Source: an uncultured Bartonella sp. (GTDB taxonomy: Bacteria > Pseudomonadota > Alphaproteobacteria > Rhizobiales > Rhizobiaceae). Taken from it: DNA of 58,640 nucleotides. Made by a program: the position numbers and the translations under genes. The stretch is taken from contig NZ_CALYQK010000007.1 in assembly GCF_945285465.1 (NCBI RefSeq), positions 1-58,640 on the forward strand. The letters are read 5' to 3'. The notes beneath the pieces were generated by a model, which was not told the origin of the DNA, ran no database searches, and worked only from the letters and a program-made list of their open reading frames with translations. Of the stretch, positions 43,514 through 53,821 are shown in pieces. Each line of letters opens with the position of its first letter. The first letter of the stretch is position 1.

Positions 43514-44092
43514 TCATATATTTCTGCTACCGGGTTTCTTTGCCGGTATTGCGGCCAATTGTGCAGGAATTTTATCTGCCGGATAAGAGGGAACTTCATA
43601 TTCGGCAAGCGCAATTAGCGGCACTCCCAAATCGACCTTGCCAGCAGACCTGTCCACAATACAGGCTGCCGCAACGACATCGGCCCCCGCCTCGCGCATA
43701 GCCTCTATTGTCTCGCGTATCGAAAGACCTGTCGTGACAATATCTTCGACAATTACAACGCGGGCACCTTTTGCAATATCAAAACGACGAAGCCGGAATT
43801 TGCCGTTTTCTCGCTCTACCCAGATGGATGGCACCTCTAGATGGCGTGACGTTTCATAAGAGGGAATAAGTCCGCCAATTGCCGGCCCGACAACATAGTC
43901 GATCCTACCATCCACATTTTTGCGTATTTTTTCCGCAAGGGCCCGGCATAATTTTTCGGTCATGTCAGCATGCATAAACACTTTGGCCTTTTGCATATAA
44001 ATGCCGCTATGGCGCCCCGAGGTCAAAATGAAATGTCCTTCCAAAATTGCTCCAGCTTGTTTAAAAATGTCCAGCACTTCTTGTGTCTTCAT
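43514..44092 (-). CDS. pyrE: Orotate phosphoribosyltransferase
   Basis: [25 protein letters not shown]. Confidence 0.94.
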   Translation of the reverse strand: MKTQEVLDIFKQAGAILEGHFILTSGRHSGIYMQKAKVFMHADMTEKLCRALAEKIRKNVDGRIDYVVGPAIGGLIPSYETSRHLEVPSIWVERENGKFRLRRFDIAKGARVVIVEDIVTTGLSIRETIEAMREAGADVVAAACIVDRSAGKVDLGVPLIALAEYEVPSYPADKIPAQLAAIPAKKPGSRNI

Positions 44093-44183
44093 ATCGAAAC
44101 CTCGTTCATTCCAGCGACAAATATACGCCCATGTCAGGTTCGCCGGTATTGTGTCAAAATTTTGTAACCTTTTTTTAAGACAG

Positions 44184-46412
44184 CTAGCCGTTTACACGTT
44201 GTGCCGTACTCACAGACGCGGCTTCTTTTAGCTGAGTTAAAATCCTGTTCAAGTGTTTTAAATCCCACACCTCAAGATCAATAATCATTTCGGTAAAATC
44301 AGGAGCTGTGCGAACCATCGATAAATTCTGTACATTTGCATCATTATTGGCAATTGCTTGCGAAACTTCGGCCAATGATCCGGGAGAATTTATGGCAAGA
44401 ACGGTAATACGTGCCGGAAACCGCTCGGTCATTGCCGCATCGATATCCCAACGCACGTCAATCCAGCGTTCCGGTTGGTCATCAAAGGCTTTTAATGCCG
44501 GTGACTGGATAGGATAGATAACAATGCCGGCTCCGGGCTGCATAATTCCCACAATCCTGTCTCCGGGAACCGCACCTTCGGGAGCAAAACGAACCGGAAC
44601 ATCGCCGTGGGTTCCGCGAATTGGCAAGGCATGATCTTCCTTGGGGCTGGCGTTTTGCTTTGCTTTATCGCCATCGGGGACTTTAAAGAGCATGCCTTGT
44701 GCGTTTTGAATATTAAACCACCCCTCTTCACGCGGCTTTGCCGAAGGCTTTTGCTGGGCGCGATTGTCCTGATAGTCGGGATAGACCGCCTTGACAACAT
44801 CGGCAGATGGCAGCTCGCCACGCCCGACAGCTGCAAGAACATCATCGACATCAAGACGCGCCAGACGTGGCAGTACTTTTTTCAACTCTTCTTTGGAAAA
44901 TTGTTTGCCAGCACGTTCAAACGTCCGTTCCAATATACGCATTCCCAAGCCGGAATATTGTTTCCGGACAGCCGATCGCGTAGCGCGCCTGATGGCTGCA
45001 CGTGCTTTACCCGTTATCACCAGTGATTCCCAGGCAGCTGGTGGCACCTGGGCTTTGGAACGAATAATATCGACTTCATCACCATTGATCAGCGTTGTCA
45101 TGAGCGGCATGATACGCCCGTTGATTTTTGCCCCGACGCAGGAATCGCCGATATCGGTATGAACAGCATAGGCAAAGTCGATTGGCGTTGCCCCTTTTGG
45201 AAGCGCAATAAGACGGCCCTTGGGCGTAAAACAAAATACCTGATCCTGAAACAGTTCCAATTTCGTGTGTTCCAGAAATTCTTCCGGATTATCACCTTCT
45301 GCCAAAGATTGGATCGTCTGGCGCAACCATGCATAGGCATTGGTTTCATTTTCCAATTTGCTTGGAGCATTATTGGAACCGCGATCTTTATAAATAGAAT
45401 GGGCAGCAACGCCATATTCTGCCACGTCATCCATTTCACGCGTTCGGATTTGTAATTCGACGCGTTGTCTTGAAGGGCCAACTATAGTGGTATGAATCGA
45501 GCGATAATCGTTTTGTTTGGGAGTTGAAATATAGTCCTTGAACCGGCCTGGAACCATTGGCCATGTTGTATGGATAACACCCAAAGCGCGATAACAGTCT
45601 TCCACAGCATCGACAATAACACGAAAACCGTAAATATCGGACAATTGTTCAAATGAAAGTGCCTTGGTTTCCATTTTACGAAAAACCGAATAAGGCTTTT
45701 TCTGCCGGCTTTTCACATAAGCTTTAATGCCGTGTTCGGCAAAAAGCTTTGTCAGATCATTTTCAATAGTTGATAATAAATCACGATTTCGCTCCGAAAG
45801 ATCAGCCAAACGGTCTGTTACCGCGCGATAGGCTTCAGGATTGAGATAGAAGAATGCGCGATCTTCAAGTTCCTCACGCATATCTTGCATGCCCATGCGC
45901 CCGGCAAGAGGAGCATATATATCCATTGTTTCTTCGGCAATGCGGCGACGTTTTTCTTCGCGCATGACACCAAGGGTACGCATATTATGCAAGCGATCGG
46001 CAAGCTTCACCAATAACACACGAACATCTTCGGATATTGCAATAAGAAGTTTGCGCAGATTTTCCGCTTGAATGGCTTTTTTCGAGACAAGATCAAGTTT
46101 TTTAAGTTTGGTTAGCCCTTCAACCAATTTCCCGATTTCAGAACCGAAAAGCTGGTCAATTTCTGCTCTTGTCGCACTCGTATCTTCAATTGTGTCATGA
46201 AGAAGAGCCACAGCAATTGTCGCTTCATCAAGATGCATGTCGGTAAGGATTGCCGCAACTTCCAACGGATGGGAAAAATAAGGATCCCCCGAGGCCCGTT
46301 TTTGTGTACCATGTTTCTGCATGGCATAGACATAGGCTTTATTGAGCAATGCCTCATTAACGTCAGGCTTGTAACGTTGAACACGCTCGACAAGCTCATA
46401 TTGACGCATCAT
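44184..46412 (-). CDS. rsh: RelA/SpoT homolog (bifunctional (p)ppGpp synthetase/hydrolase)
   Basis: HD domain [10 protein letters not shown], synthetase [40 protein letters not shown]-terminal ACT. Confidence 0.95.
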   Translation of the reverse strand: MMRQYELVERVQRYKPDVNEALLNKAYVYAMQKHGTQKRASGDPYFSHPLEVAAILTDMHLDEATIAVALLHDTIEDTSATRAEIDQLFGSEIGKLVEGLTKLKKLDLVSKKAIQAENLRKLLIAISEDVRVLLVKLADRLHNMRTLGVMREEKRRRIAEETMDIYAPLAGRMGMQDMREELEDRAFFYLNPEAYRAVTDRLADLSERNRDLLSTIENDLTKLFAEHGIKAYVKSRQKKPYSVFRKMETKALSFEQLSDIYGFRVIVDAVEDCYRALGVIHTTWPMVPGRFKDYISTPKQNDYRSIHTTIVGPSRQRVELQIRTREMDDVAEYGVAAHSIYKDRGSNNAPSKLENETNAYAWLRQTIQSLAEGDNPEEFLEHTKLELFQDQVFCFTPKGRLIALPKGATPIDFAYAVHTDIGDSCVGAKINGRIMPLMTTLINGDEVDIIRSKAQVPPAAWESLVITGKARAAIRRATRSAVRKQYSGLGMRILERTFERAGKQFSKEELKKVLPRLARLDVDDVLAAVGRGELPSADVVKAVYPDYQDNRAQQKPSAKPREEGWFNIQNAQGMLFKVPDGDKAKQNASPKEDHALPIRGTHGDVPVRFAPEGAVPGDRIVGIMQPGAGIVIYPIQSPALKAFDDQPERWIDVRWDIDAAMTERFPARITVLAINSPGSLAEVSQAIANNDANVQNLSMVRTAPDFTEMIIDLEVWDLKHLNRILTQLKEAASVSTAQRVNG

Positions 46413-46486
46413 TGAGGCAGACTCCTTCAATCCAGGGCAATCGTTCTAATATGTACCCGAAATAACCGAGACAACAAACAAAAAAG

Positions 46487-46520
46487 CCAAAAAATATGCG
46501 CCACCAGCCGGAAGCGCATA
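46487..46520 (-). terminator. Rho-independent terminator downstream of rpoZ
   Basis: Minus strand TATGCGC-TTCCGGCTGGTG-GCGCATA then TTTTTT. Confidence 0.8.
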
Positions 46521-46546
46521 AAGAAATTAACGATAAAAAGCCATAC

Positions 46547-46951
46547 TTAATAATCGTCGTTCTTTTCCGGAGCTACCAGACCTTCAATCCCAGCAAGTAG
46601 CTCATCTTCTGACATATGATCAAACGCAACTTTTTCATCTTCTTTGGCGGGAGCTGCACCAAACACATCTTCCACTTCATCAGAATGACCAATCAAAGCA
46701 GGCTCTGGTTCCGGCTCATCAACTTCAACATGCTTCTGCAACGAATGGATGAGATCTTCTTTAAGATCCGCCGGTGATAACGTCTCGTCTGCAATTTCAC
46801 GCAAAGCTACAACGGGATTCTTGTCATTGTCGCGATCAACGGTAATTTGAGCGCCCTGCGATATTTGGCGGGCACGATGAGCTGCCAGAAGCACCAATTC
46901 AAAGCGGTTATCAACCTTATCAACACAATCTTCTACTGTAACGCGGGCCAT
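46547..46951 (-). CDS. rpoZ: DNA-directed RNA polymerase omega subunit
   Basis: [31 protein letters not shown]; next to rsh. Confidence 0.97.
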   Translation of the reverse strand: MARVTVEDCVDKVDNRFELVLLAAHRARQISQGAQITVDRDNDKNPVVALREIADETLSPADLKEDLIHSLQKHVEVDEPEPEPALIGHSDEVEDVFGAAPAKEDEKVAFDHMSEDELLAGIEGLVAPEKNDDY

Positions 46952-47146
46952 ATATGCCCCTTTCCTCAGAGTTCATAAATTGATGAAATTATGTCTCACA
47001 TATACAATCCTAAACAAAAAAACAAGAAAAACCGCGCCTACTTGATAAATTTTCCGAAAACATCTCTTGGCAAGCGGCATTGAAGCTGACATAGCTTGTG
47101 GTAATAATTTGTGATTTGAGCCGCTATGGTGAATGGATATAATAAA

Positions 47147-47737
47147 ATGTTCGATCCTAGAGAGAAAATTGCACTCTTTATAGATGGTGCCAATCTTTAT
47201 GCAACTTCAAAGACATTAGGCTTCGATATTGATTATCGAAAACTTTTGAAAGCATTTAAAAAGCGTGGCTATTTGTTACGGGCTTATTATTATACCGCCC
47301 TCATTGAAGATCAAGAATATTCATCAATTCGTCCATTAATTGACTGGCTCGACTATAATGGCTATCGCGTCATCACCAAGAACGCCCGCGAATTTACCGA
47401 CCCGGCGGGGCGGCGCAAGGTAAAGGGCAATATGGATATCGAGCTTGCTGTTGACGCGATGGAGCTTTCCGATACGGTAGACCATTTTGTTATTTTTTCC
47501 GGCGATGGCGATTTTCGTTCGCTTGTTGAAGCTTTGCAGAGAAAGGGACGAAAAGTCAGTGTTGTTTCCACTCTGGCAACACAGCCGGCGATGATTTCTG
47601 ATGAGTTGCGCCGGCAAGCTGACAACTTTATCGACCTGTTAACATTAAAACCGGAGGTCGGGCGTGCCCTCTCCGACAAACCGCAGAAAGAAATATCAGT
47701 TGGCAGTGATGTCAACGGTGATGACGAATTTTATTGA
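47147..47737 (+). CDS. NYN-domain (LabA/DUF88-like) protein
   Basis: IALFIDGANLYATSKTLG, HFVIFSGDGDFRSLVEALQRKGRKV; start trimmed to MFDPREK. Confidence 0.9.
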   Translation: MFDPREKIALFIDGANLYATSKTLGFDIDYRKLLKAFKKRGYLLRAYYYTALIEDQEYSSIRPLIDWLDYNGYRVITKNAREFTDPAGRRKVKGNMDIELAVDAMELSDTVDHFVIFSGDGDFRSLVEALQRKGRKVSVVSTLATQPAMISDELRRQADNFIDLLTLKPEVGRALSDKPQKEISVGSDVNGDDEFY

Positions 47738-48420
47738 TGCTTCAGCATTTGAACACATTTGTTGAAAATTTTTGTCCCGAACCACCGCAAGACTGTGGAT
47801 TATGTCCACGGCTTCACAATTTTATTGAACAATGGCGAAAAAAAGAGCCGCTGTGGCATAATGGTCCGGTCATGCCGTTTTTTCCCGTTGCCGGTGCCGA
47901 TACGACACGGCTTCTTATTGTCGGCCTTGCCCCCGGACTTCGCGGTGCCAATCGCACAGGCCGTCCGTTTACTGGTGATTATGCCGGTGAACTTTTATAT
48001 TCAACCTTAAAAAAATATGGCTTTGCCCGTGGTAGTTACGAGGCAAGACCCGACGATAGTCTACAATTGATTGACACCGCAATTGTCAACGCCGTGCGCT
48101 GTGTACCACCTGAAAACAAGCCGACGGGGAGTGAAATAAATATGTGCCGGCGTTTTTTTTCACCACTCTTGTGCGATCTGCCAAACCTGACGGCAGTTGT
48201 AACATTAGGTTCTATTGCGCATCAATCCACAGTTCGTGCCCTTGGAGAGAAGGTGTCTCTTCATCCTTTCGGCCATGGCCTTGTCACCGATATTGGACGT
48301 TTGCGTATTTTTTCAAGCTACCACTGTTCGCGCTACAATACCAATACCAGACGACTGACCGAACCTATGTTTCATGACATTTTTGCTAGCGCACGCGCCT
48401 ATATAAATAATACAATATAA
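47734..48420 (+). CDS. Family 5-type uracil-DNA glycosylase
   Basis: CGLCPRL, LLIVGLAPGLRGANRTGRPFTGDYAG, SYHCSRYNTNT; ATG probably 47737 (TGATG overlap with NYN gene). Confidence 0.88.
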   Translation: MMLQHLNTFVENFCPEPPQDCGLCPRLHNFIEQWRKKEPLWHNGPVMPFFPVAGADTTRLLIVGLAPGLRGANRTGRPFTGDYAGELLYSTLKKYGFARGSYEARPDDSLQLIDTAIVNAVRCVPPENKPTGSEINMCRRFFSPLLCDLPNLTAVVTLGSIAHQSTVRALGEKVSLHPFGHGLVTDIGRLRIFSSYHCSRYNTNTRRLTEPMFHDIFASARAYINNTI

Positions 48421-48488
48421 CCGGTGCCAGCCAAAGTCATCCGAACCGTCGTGACAGTGCGATGACGGGCTTGCTTTTTGTGTCGAAT

Positions 48489-48965
48489 CTAGCCGCGCTC
48501 ACGCATCAGGCGTGATTTTTCGCGGTTCCAGTCACGTTTCTTTTCGGTTTCGCGTTTATCATGAATTTTTTTACCGCGCGCCAGGGCAATTTCCAATTTC
48601 ACCCTTCCCCGTTCGTTGAAATAAAGCTTCAACGGGACGATTGTCATGCCTTCACGTGCTACCGCATTCGACCAACGCGCCATCTCATGTTTCGACAGCA
48701 AAAGTTTACGCAAACGCCGCGGGTCGTGATTAAACCGGTTGCCTTGCGTATATTCGGGTATATAGGAATTGATCAGCCAAAACTCGCCGTTTTCAAAACT
48801 CGCATAGCTTTCGGCAATATTTCCATGGTGGAAACGCAGCGATTTAACCTCGGTTCCCTGCAACACCACTCCCGCTTCCAGCGTATTGAGGATCTCGTAA
48901 TTGAAACGCGCCTTGCGATTATCCGCAACAACTTTATAGGCCGAAGACGTCTTCTTTTTATTCAT
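48489..48965 (-). CDS. smpB: SsrA-binding protein
   Basis: [32 protein letters not shown]. Confidence 0.97.
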   Translation of the reverse strand: MNKKKTSSAYKVVADNRKARFNYEILNTLEAGVVLQGTEVKSLRFHHGNIAESYASFENGEFWLINSYIPEYTQGNRFNHDPRRLRKLLLSKHEMARWSNAVAREGMTIVPLKLYFNERGRVKLEIALARGKKIHDKRETEKKRDWNREKSRLMRERG

Positions 48966-48992
48966 GAATACACAAATAGCTATGTGTTGATT

Positions 48993-49871
48993 TTAAACAA
49001 GGCCGGCATGCTTTAAAGCATCATCAATGATACGTTTGGTGGTATCTTCGATCGGCACTATGGGCGAACGAACTATGCTGGAGCAAATGCCAAGCTTTTC
49101 CGCAGCATATTTTATACCTGCCGGACTTGGCTCTAAAAACAGCGCACGATTGAGCGGCATCAGACGATCATTCAATTCCAGTGCTTTGACAAAGTTATTT
49201 TCCCGACAAGCCAGAAAAAGCTCGGCACAGGCTTTCGGGGCGATATTCGATGTCACCGAAATACATCCGACCCCGCCTTGTGCATTAAACCCCAACGCCG
49301 TGCTATCATCACCTGAAAGCTGGATAAAATCTTTACCGCATTTTTCGCGTTGGATACTCGCCCGTTCAATCTTGCCGGTTGCATCCTTGACACCGATAAT
49401 GTTCTTAAAATCCTGATGGAGCTTTGCCATTGTCTCAGCACTCATATCAATGACCGACCGCCCCGGAATATTATAAATAACGAGCGGAATGGAAATTGCT
49501 TTGGCAATTGTGGAGTAGTGTTGATATAATCCCCTCTGGTTCGGCTTATTGTAATAAGGGGTGACAACCAACACCGCATCGGCTCCCGCTTTTTCAGCGA
49601 ACTCCGCAAGCTCGACGGCTTCTTTCGTGCTGTTGGAGCCGGCGCCAGCAACCACCGGTACACGTTTTTCAACCTGACTTACACAAAGCTCAATAACACG
49701 TTTGTGCTCCTCGTAACTCAAAGTTGGCGATTCACCAGTGGTTCCAACCGGAACAAGACCATTAATGCCCTGAGTGACCTGCCATTCAACAAAGTCACAT
49801 AGCGTTTTTTCGGCGACATGACCGTTTTTGTCGAAAGGTGTAATAAGTGCGGTCAGTGCTCCCTTGAGCAT
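48993..49871 (-). CDS. dapA: 4-hydroxy-tetrahydrodipicolinate synthase
   Basis: [40 protein letters not shown]. Confidence 0.96.
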   Translation of the reverse strand: MLKGALTALITPFDKNGHVAEKTLCDFVEWQVTQGINGLVPVGTTGESPTLSYEEHKRVIELCVSQVEKRVPVVAGAGSNSTKEAVELAEFAEKAGADAVLVVTPYYNKPNQRGLYQHYSTIAKAISIPLVIYNIPGRSVIDMSAETMAKLHQDFKNIIGVKDATGKIERASIQREKCGKDFIQLSGDDSTALGFNAQGGVGCISVTSNIAPKACAELFLACRENNFVKALELNDRLMPLNRALFLEPSPAGIKYAAEKLGICSSIVRSPIVPIEDTTKRIIDDALKHAGLV

Positions 49872-50121
49872 GGTAAACTCCCTGATTATATATTTGTTGT
49901 GAAGACGAATGTCCCTTTAGCACGCCTTCAAGAACATAATCTCGCCATACGAATGACGCAAGCTGATTTTGTCGAAAAAGCTCACATCGGGGCAGATTTG
50001 TCGTTAGAAACAACAAATTGGCTTGTTTCATGTTTCGCTACCGGAAGGTTAAAAGTTAACCCGTCTTTCATGGTTGGGTTTTAATGTGTGTCAAAAGTGT
50101 TTTAAAATGGATTTTTAAAGT

Positions 50122-52233
50122 GTGATGCGTAAATATTCGACCGGTTTTTTGACAAAAACTATATTGCCGTTGGCGCTGGGAACTGGCTTGCTTACACCGA
50201 CGTTTGCCGCAGAGCTTTCTTCACCTGTCAAAAATGCCCCTATACCACTTGCGCGCCCGCTTGCTGCGGCACCAAAAACCACAACGCCGTCAAAATCGGA
50301 TAACACAATTGTTACCAATGCTATTGCTCGACCCGGTAACATCATAGCAACGAATAGTCTAAAATCCGGTCTGGATGCACTTTATGGCAAACAAGTTTCC
50401 ACAGCTATCACCATTCGCAACAGTCTGCCAAAAAATAGTCTTGATCGCCATATTCTGACATGGGCAATCGGTGTATCTGGCATATCCGGTATTCCCAGTT
50501 CTGAAATTTTCAACGCTGCTGCAGAACTCAACAACTGGCCGGGTATGACAGTCATGCGCCGGAATTCCGAACGAGCTCTGACAAACGAGGTCAATTCACC
50601 GCAAGCGATTATTAACGGTTTTGGTAATCATATACCGGTGACAGCACAGGGTATGGCAGCATTGGGCGGCGCACTGGTGGAAACTGGACAATCGGCGCGT
50701 GCCCGTCAAATTGTTGCACCATGGTGGTATAAAGCAAAACTTAATGGGCAAGAAGAACAACTGGTTCTGAAAAAAGTTGGCACAGCGTTATTACCGGCCG
50801 ACCATCTGCAACGCATGCGGGTGATGTTATATGCCAACCGCATCTCTTCGGCGCAACGTGTGGCAAGTCTTGCCAACGCGCAATCGCTTTTCAATGGCGT
50901 GGCTTCTGTTGCCAATAATGAATCTAATGCCCGACAAAAGCTTGCCGCAGTCGACAAAAACCTGCGTAAAGATTCTTTATATCTATTTGCCCAAATTCAA
51001 TATCTGCGCCGCTCGGGGCAATATGACGAGGCAACAAAGCTGATGTTCAAAGCTCCCAAGGATGCAGCTTCTCTTGTCGATCCTGATGCATGGTGGATTG
51101 AACGGCGAGTATTATCGCGCGAAATGTTGGATTTAAACAAACCGAAAATTGCCTACCAACTAGCAGCAGCCCATTCGGCCGAAAACCCGACTTTAGCTGC
51201 CGATGCCGAATTTCATGCTGGTTGGTATGCTTTAAGATTTATCGGCGACCAAAAAGCGGCTATGCAGCATTTTTCACGTATTGTGCAAATTTCATCGCGG
51301 CCGCTAACAGCCTCTCGTGGTTATTACTGGATGGGACGCACTGCGGAAACTTCCGGAAACCGTAACAGCGCTATCGAATATTTCCGTCGCGCTGCCCATT
51401 ATGGAACTACCTATTATGGCCAGCTTGCTGCTGCCCGGCTCGGTGAACAGAAACTTGAAATTCCTTATCCGAAACCTACCGGTGATGATCGGCAACGTTT
51501 TGAAACGCGCGAGCCTGTTATGGCTATCAAAAGGCTCGAAGCGCTTGGCTATTCCGATCGTGCTGGTGTTCTTTATCGGGAACTTGGCGATGAATTGAAT
51601 AGTGCGGGCGAACTTGCAATGCTTGCCGTCATGGCCGAACGCAAAGGCGACTATTACACCAGCCTTAAAATTGGTAAAAGTGCTGTTATTCGCGGTATGG
51701 ACGTCGGCTCGCTCTCGCACCCTGTCGGTGCTATTCCGGAAACCGCCAACATATCGGCCTCTGGCAAAGCCCTCGCCTATGCTATTGCCAGACAAGAAAG
51801 CGAATTCAATCCTAATGCCGTTTCCGGGGCGGGAGCCAGAGGAATGTTGCAATTGCTTCCGGCTACTGCCAAGGCAGTGGCAATCAAGAATGCCATAGCC
51901 TGGCAGCCGGAGAAATTATCAAGCGATGCTGGCTATAATGCCACCTTAGGCGCACACTTTCTAGGCGAGCAACTCAACCGTTTCAACGGTTCCTATATTC
52001 TCACTTTCATTGGTTATAACGCCGGTGCCCGTCGGGCTAATGAATGGATTGAGCGTTACGGCGATCCGCGTGGACAATCCGTTGACTGGGTTGTCGATTG
52101 GGTCGAGCGCATCCCTTATTCGGAAACACGCGATTATGTGATGCGGGTAATGGAAAATTATCAGGTTTATAAAGCCCGTCTTACCGGGGTTGCCGATATC
52201 AATGTTGATCTTGCCGCAGGCCGCCGCAACTAA
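50122..52233 (+). CDS. slt: Lytic murein transglycosylase (soluble Slt type)
   Basis: C-terminal SLT domain AIARQESEFNPNAVSGAGARGMLQLLPATAK, GYNAGARRANEWI. Confidence 0.92.
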   Translation: MMRKYSTGFLTKTILPLALGTGLLTPTFAAELSSPVKNAPIPLARPLAAAPKTTTPSKSDNTIVTNAIARPGNIIATNSLKSGLDALYGKQVSTAITIRNSLPKNSLDRHILTWAIGVSGISGIPSSEIFNAAAELNNWPGMTVMRRNSERALTNEVNSPQAIINGFGNHIPVTAQGMAALGGALVETGQSARARQIVAPWWYKAKLNGQEEQLVLKKVGTALLPADHLQRMRVMLYANRISSAQRVASLANAQSLFNGVASVANNESNARQKLAAVDKNLRKDSLYLFAQIQYLRRSGQYDEATKLMFKAPKDAASLVDPDAWWIERRVLSREMLDLNKPKIAYQLAAAHSAENPTLAADAEFHAGWYALRFIGDQKAAMQHFSRIVQISSRPLTASRGYYWMGRTAETSGNRNSAIEYFRRAAHYGTTYYGQLAAARLGEQKLEIPYPKPTGDDRQRFETREPVMAIKRLEALGYSDRAGVLYRELGDELNSAGELAMLAVMAERKGDYYTSLKIGKSAVIRGMDVGSLSHPVGAIPETANISASGKALAYAIARQESEFNPNAVSGAGARGMLQLLPATAKAVAIKNAIAWQPEKLSSDAGYNATLGAHFLGEQLNRFNGSYILTFIGYNAGARRANEWIERYGDPRGQSVDWVVDWVERIPYSETRDYVMRVMENYQVYKARLTGVADINVDLAAGRRN

Positions 52234-52322
52234 CCGGAGTGAAATTGCCTTTTTGAAAAAACTTCATTTTGATAGATATAGCCGGTGATTGTCTCTTCGT
52301 GTTTTTTTCAAAAAAGCAAAAT

Positions 52323-52991
52323 CTATTTCTTTTCGGCGCAACTATTTTGCCAATAGCCACCTTGGGGTCGCTGCCAGACGCAAGTAGTGTCGAGCACCAT
52401 CCCCTCAGGCAGCTTGCTATTTTCTTTCAATTTATCCAGCGTAGCGTAATCGGTCGTCACCTGACCATTTTTTACCTCTATGACGCCCGTTTCCATTTCC
52501 GGCAAAATTGTTAGAAAATAATTAAATGCTTTATCAAATGTTTCTGGCATCATTACACCCGTTTCAAGCTCGTCATAAACCATCACGCCCGGTCTTTCGT
52601 TTGAAATCAAATTGATCAATCTGAAACGTCCCACGCCAACAGGTATCGTACCACGTACGGTTATGCCATCTTCATCGACAATAAACATCAGGTAATTATT
52701 TGTCTGGTCCGATAACAGGATAATATCGGAAACGACATTTCCGATATTTTTGAATGACTGAACCTCTTTTACCACATTGTCGCGTGTTGCCTTATTCGGA
52801 GCAAAACCATGCAATGTTACATCAAAACCATCAATGTCGTACGATAACCAGCTTATTTCATGGCTCATTGCGGCAAGATCATTGGCAAGATTTTTTTCTT
52901 TGCTCCCTACCTTGAACCAAATTGCCATGACACCGACAAATATCAACACTGTCAACAAAGGCCAGAAGATTTTCCGTATTGCTATTACCAT
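52323..52991 (-). CDS. Membrane-anchored protein of unknown function
   Basis: Single N-terminal TM; DVTLHGFAPNKATRDNVVKEVQSFKNIGNVVSDIILL is vaguely BON-like. Confidence 0.6.
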   Translation of the reverse strand: MVIAIRKIFWPLLTVLIFVGVMAIWFKVGSKEKNLANDLAAMSHEISWLSYDIDGFDVTLHGFAPNKATRDNVVKEVQSFKNIGNVVSDIILLSDQTNNYLMFIVDEDGITVRGTIPVGVGRFRLINLISNERPGVMVYDELETGVMMPETFDKAFNYFLTILPEMETGVIEVKNGQVTTDYATLDKLKENSKLPEGMVLDTTCVWQRPQGGYWQNSCAEKK

Positions 52992-53683
52992 TTCCTTTGA
53001 CCATCAGAATATTGGACATTCGACAAGATGATGCGTTTTAACACCGGATCAAAAAAACCGCCTGAAAGCCCGATAAATAATTATTGTTTGAATAATATGT
53101 TGCGCCGCTCACCATATCATATAGGCAGCACTATAGCACCCGAAACATAATAAGCATACAAAATGTTTGAAGCAAAAGTTGTATTATTCGGTTCTTAAAA
53201 TTCCCATAGCTTGCAATCTTTAGCTATCCGGTTATCCGAAAGGTGGCACAAAAAATTTTTGTGTGGATAATGAACAGCGGAGCGACCCCGCGGCCCTATT
53301 GAAGTTTGTTCGCTATTCAAACTAAAATAAACCTCTCCGACATAAAAAATACAACATCGCTGTCGCTTATTTTTATAAATCTGGAAAACCAACTGTTAAT
53401 TGGCGAAAATCTTTTGCTTTCGTCAGTCCTTTTCTACCCAGCTCCCGAAAGCATCACCAATCAAAACCAATCACCGGTTATTAATCCTCATTATTTATGA
53501 AATAGGCCAAAATACCACTTGAAATGCCTCTATGTCTGTTCCAACTGGTGCTAAGTCCCGACTGACGCTGTCCTGAAAGATACTTTTTTACCGTTCGATA
53601 AACACAAAAAAGCTTCCATAATTTATGCCTAAATCGACCGATACGATCTGACAATATTGGTATTTTTCTGTTAAATTTTTTTC

Positions 53684-53712
53684 TTGATTGTATTACTCAT
53701 GTTTTATATAAG
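53684..53712 (+). promoter_or_regulatory. Candidate sigma70-type promoter of hutA
   Basis: TTGATT-N17-TATAAG. Confidence 0.5.
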
Positions 53713-53744
53713 CAAATCACCAACAGGGGTGTTGATGATTTGCT
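53711..53744 (+). promoter_or_regulatory. 34-bp inverted repeat overlapping the predicted hutA -10/+1
   Basis: AGCAAATCACCAACA-GGGG-TGTTGATGATTTGCT, 14 of 15 arm pairs match. Confidence 0.7.
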
Positions 53745-53821
53745 CAGCCAGCCAGTGAAAGAACTAGCAAGCCAGGCGCTTTTTATCGAAATCACGATAG
53801 ACTGAAGGCGAGGGATGGATA

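Noticed and set aside
47734-47740. NYN nuclease-like gene overlapping a UDG gene as a possible novel DNA-damage module
   Set aside because: rpoZ-NYN-UDG-smpB-dapA neighbourhood appears, from memory, to be an ordinary conserved arrangement in Rhizobiales.
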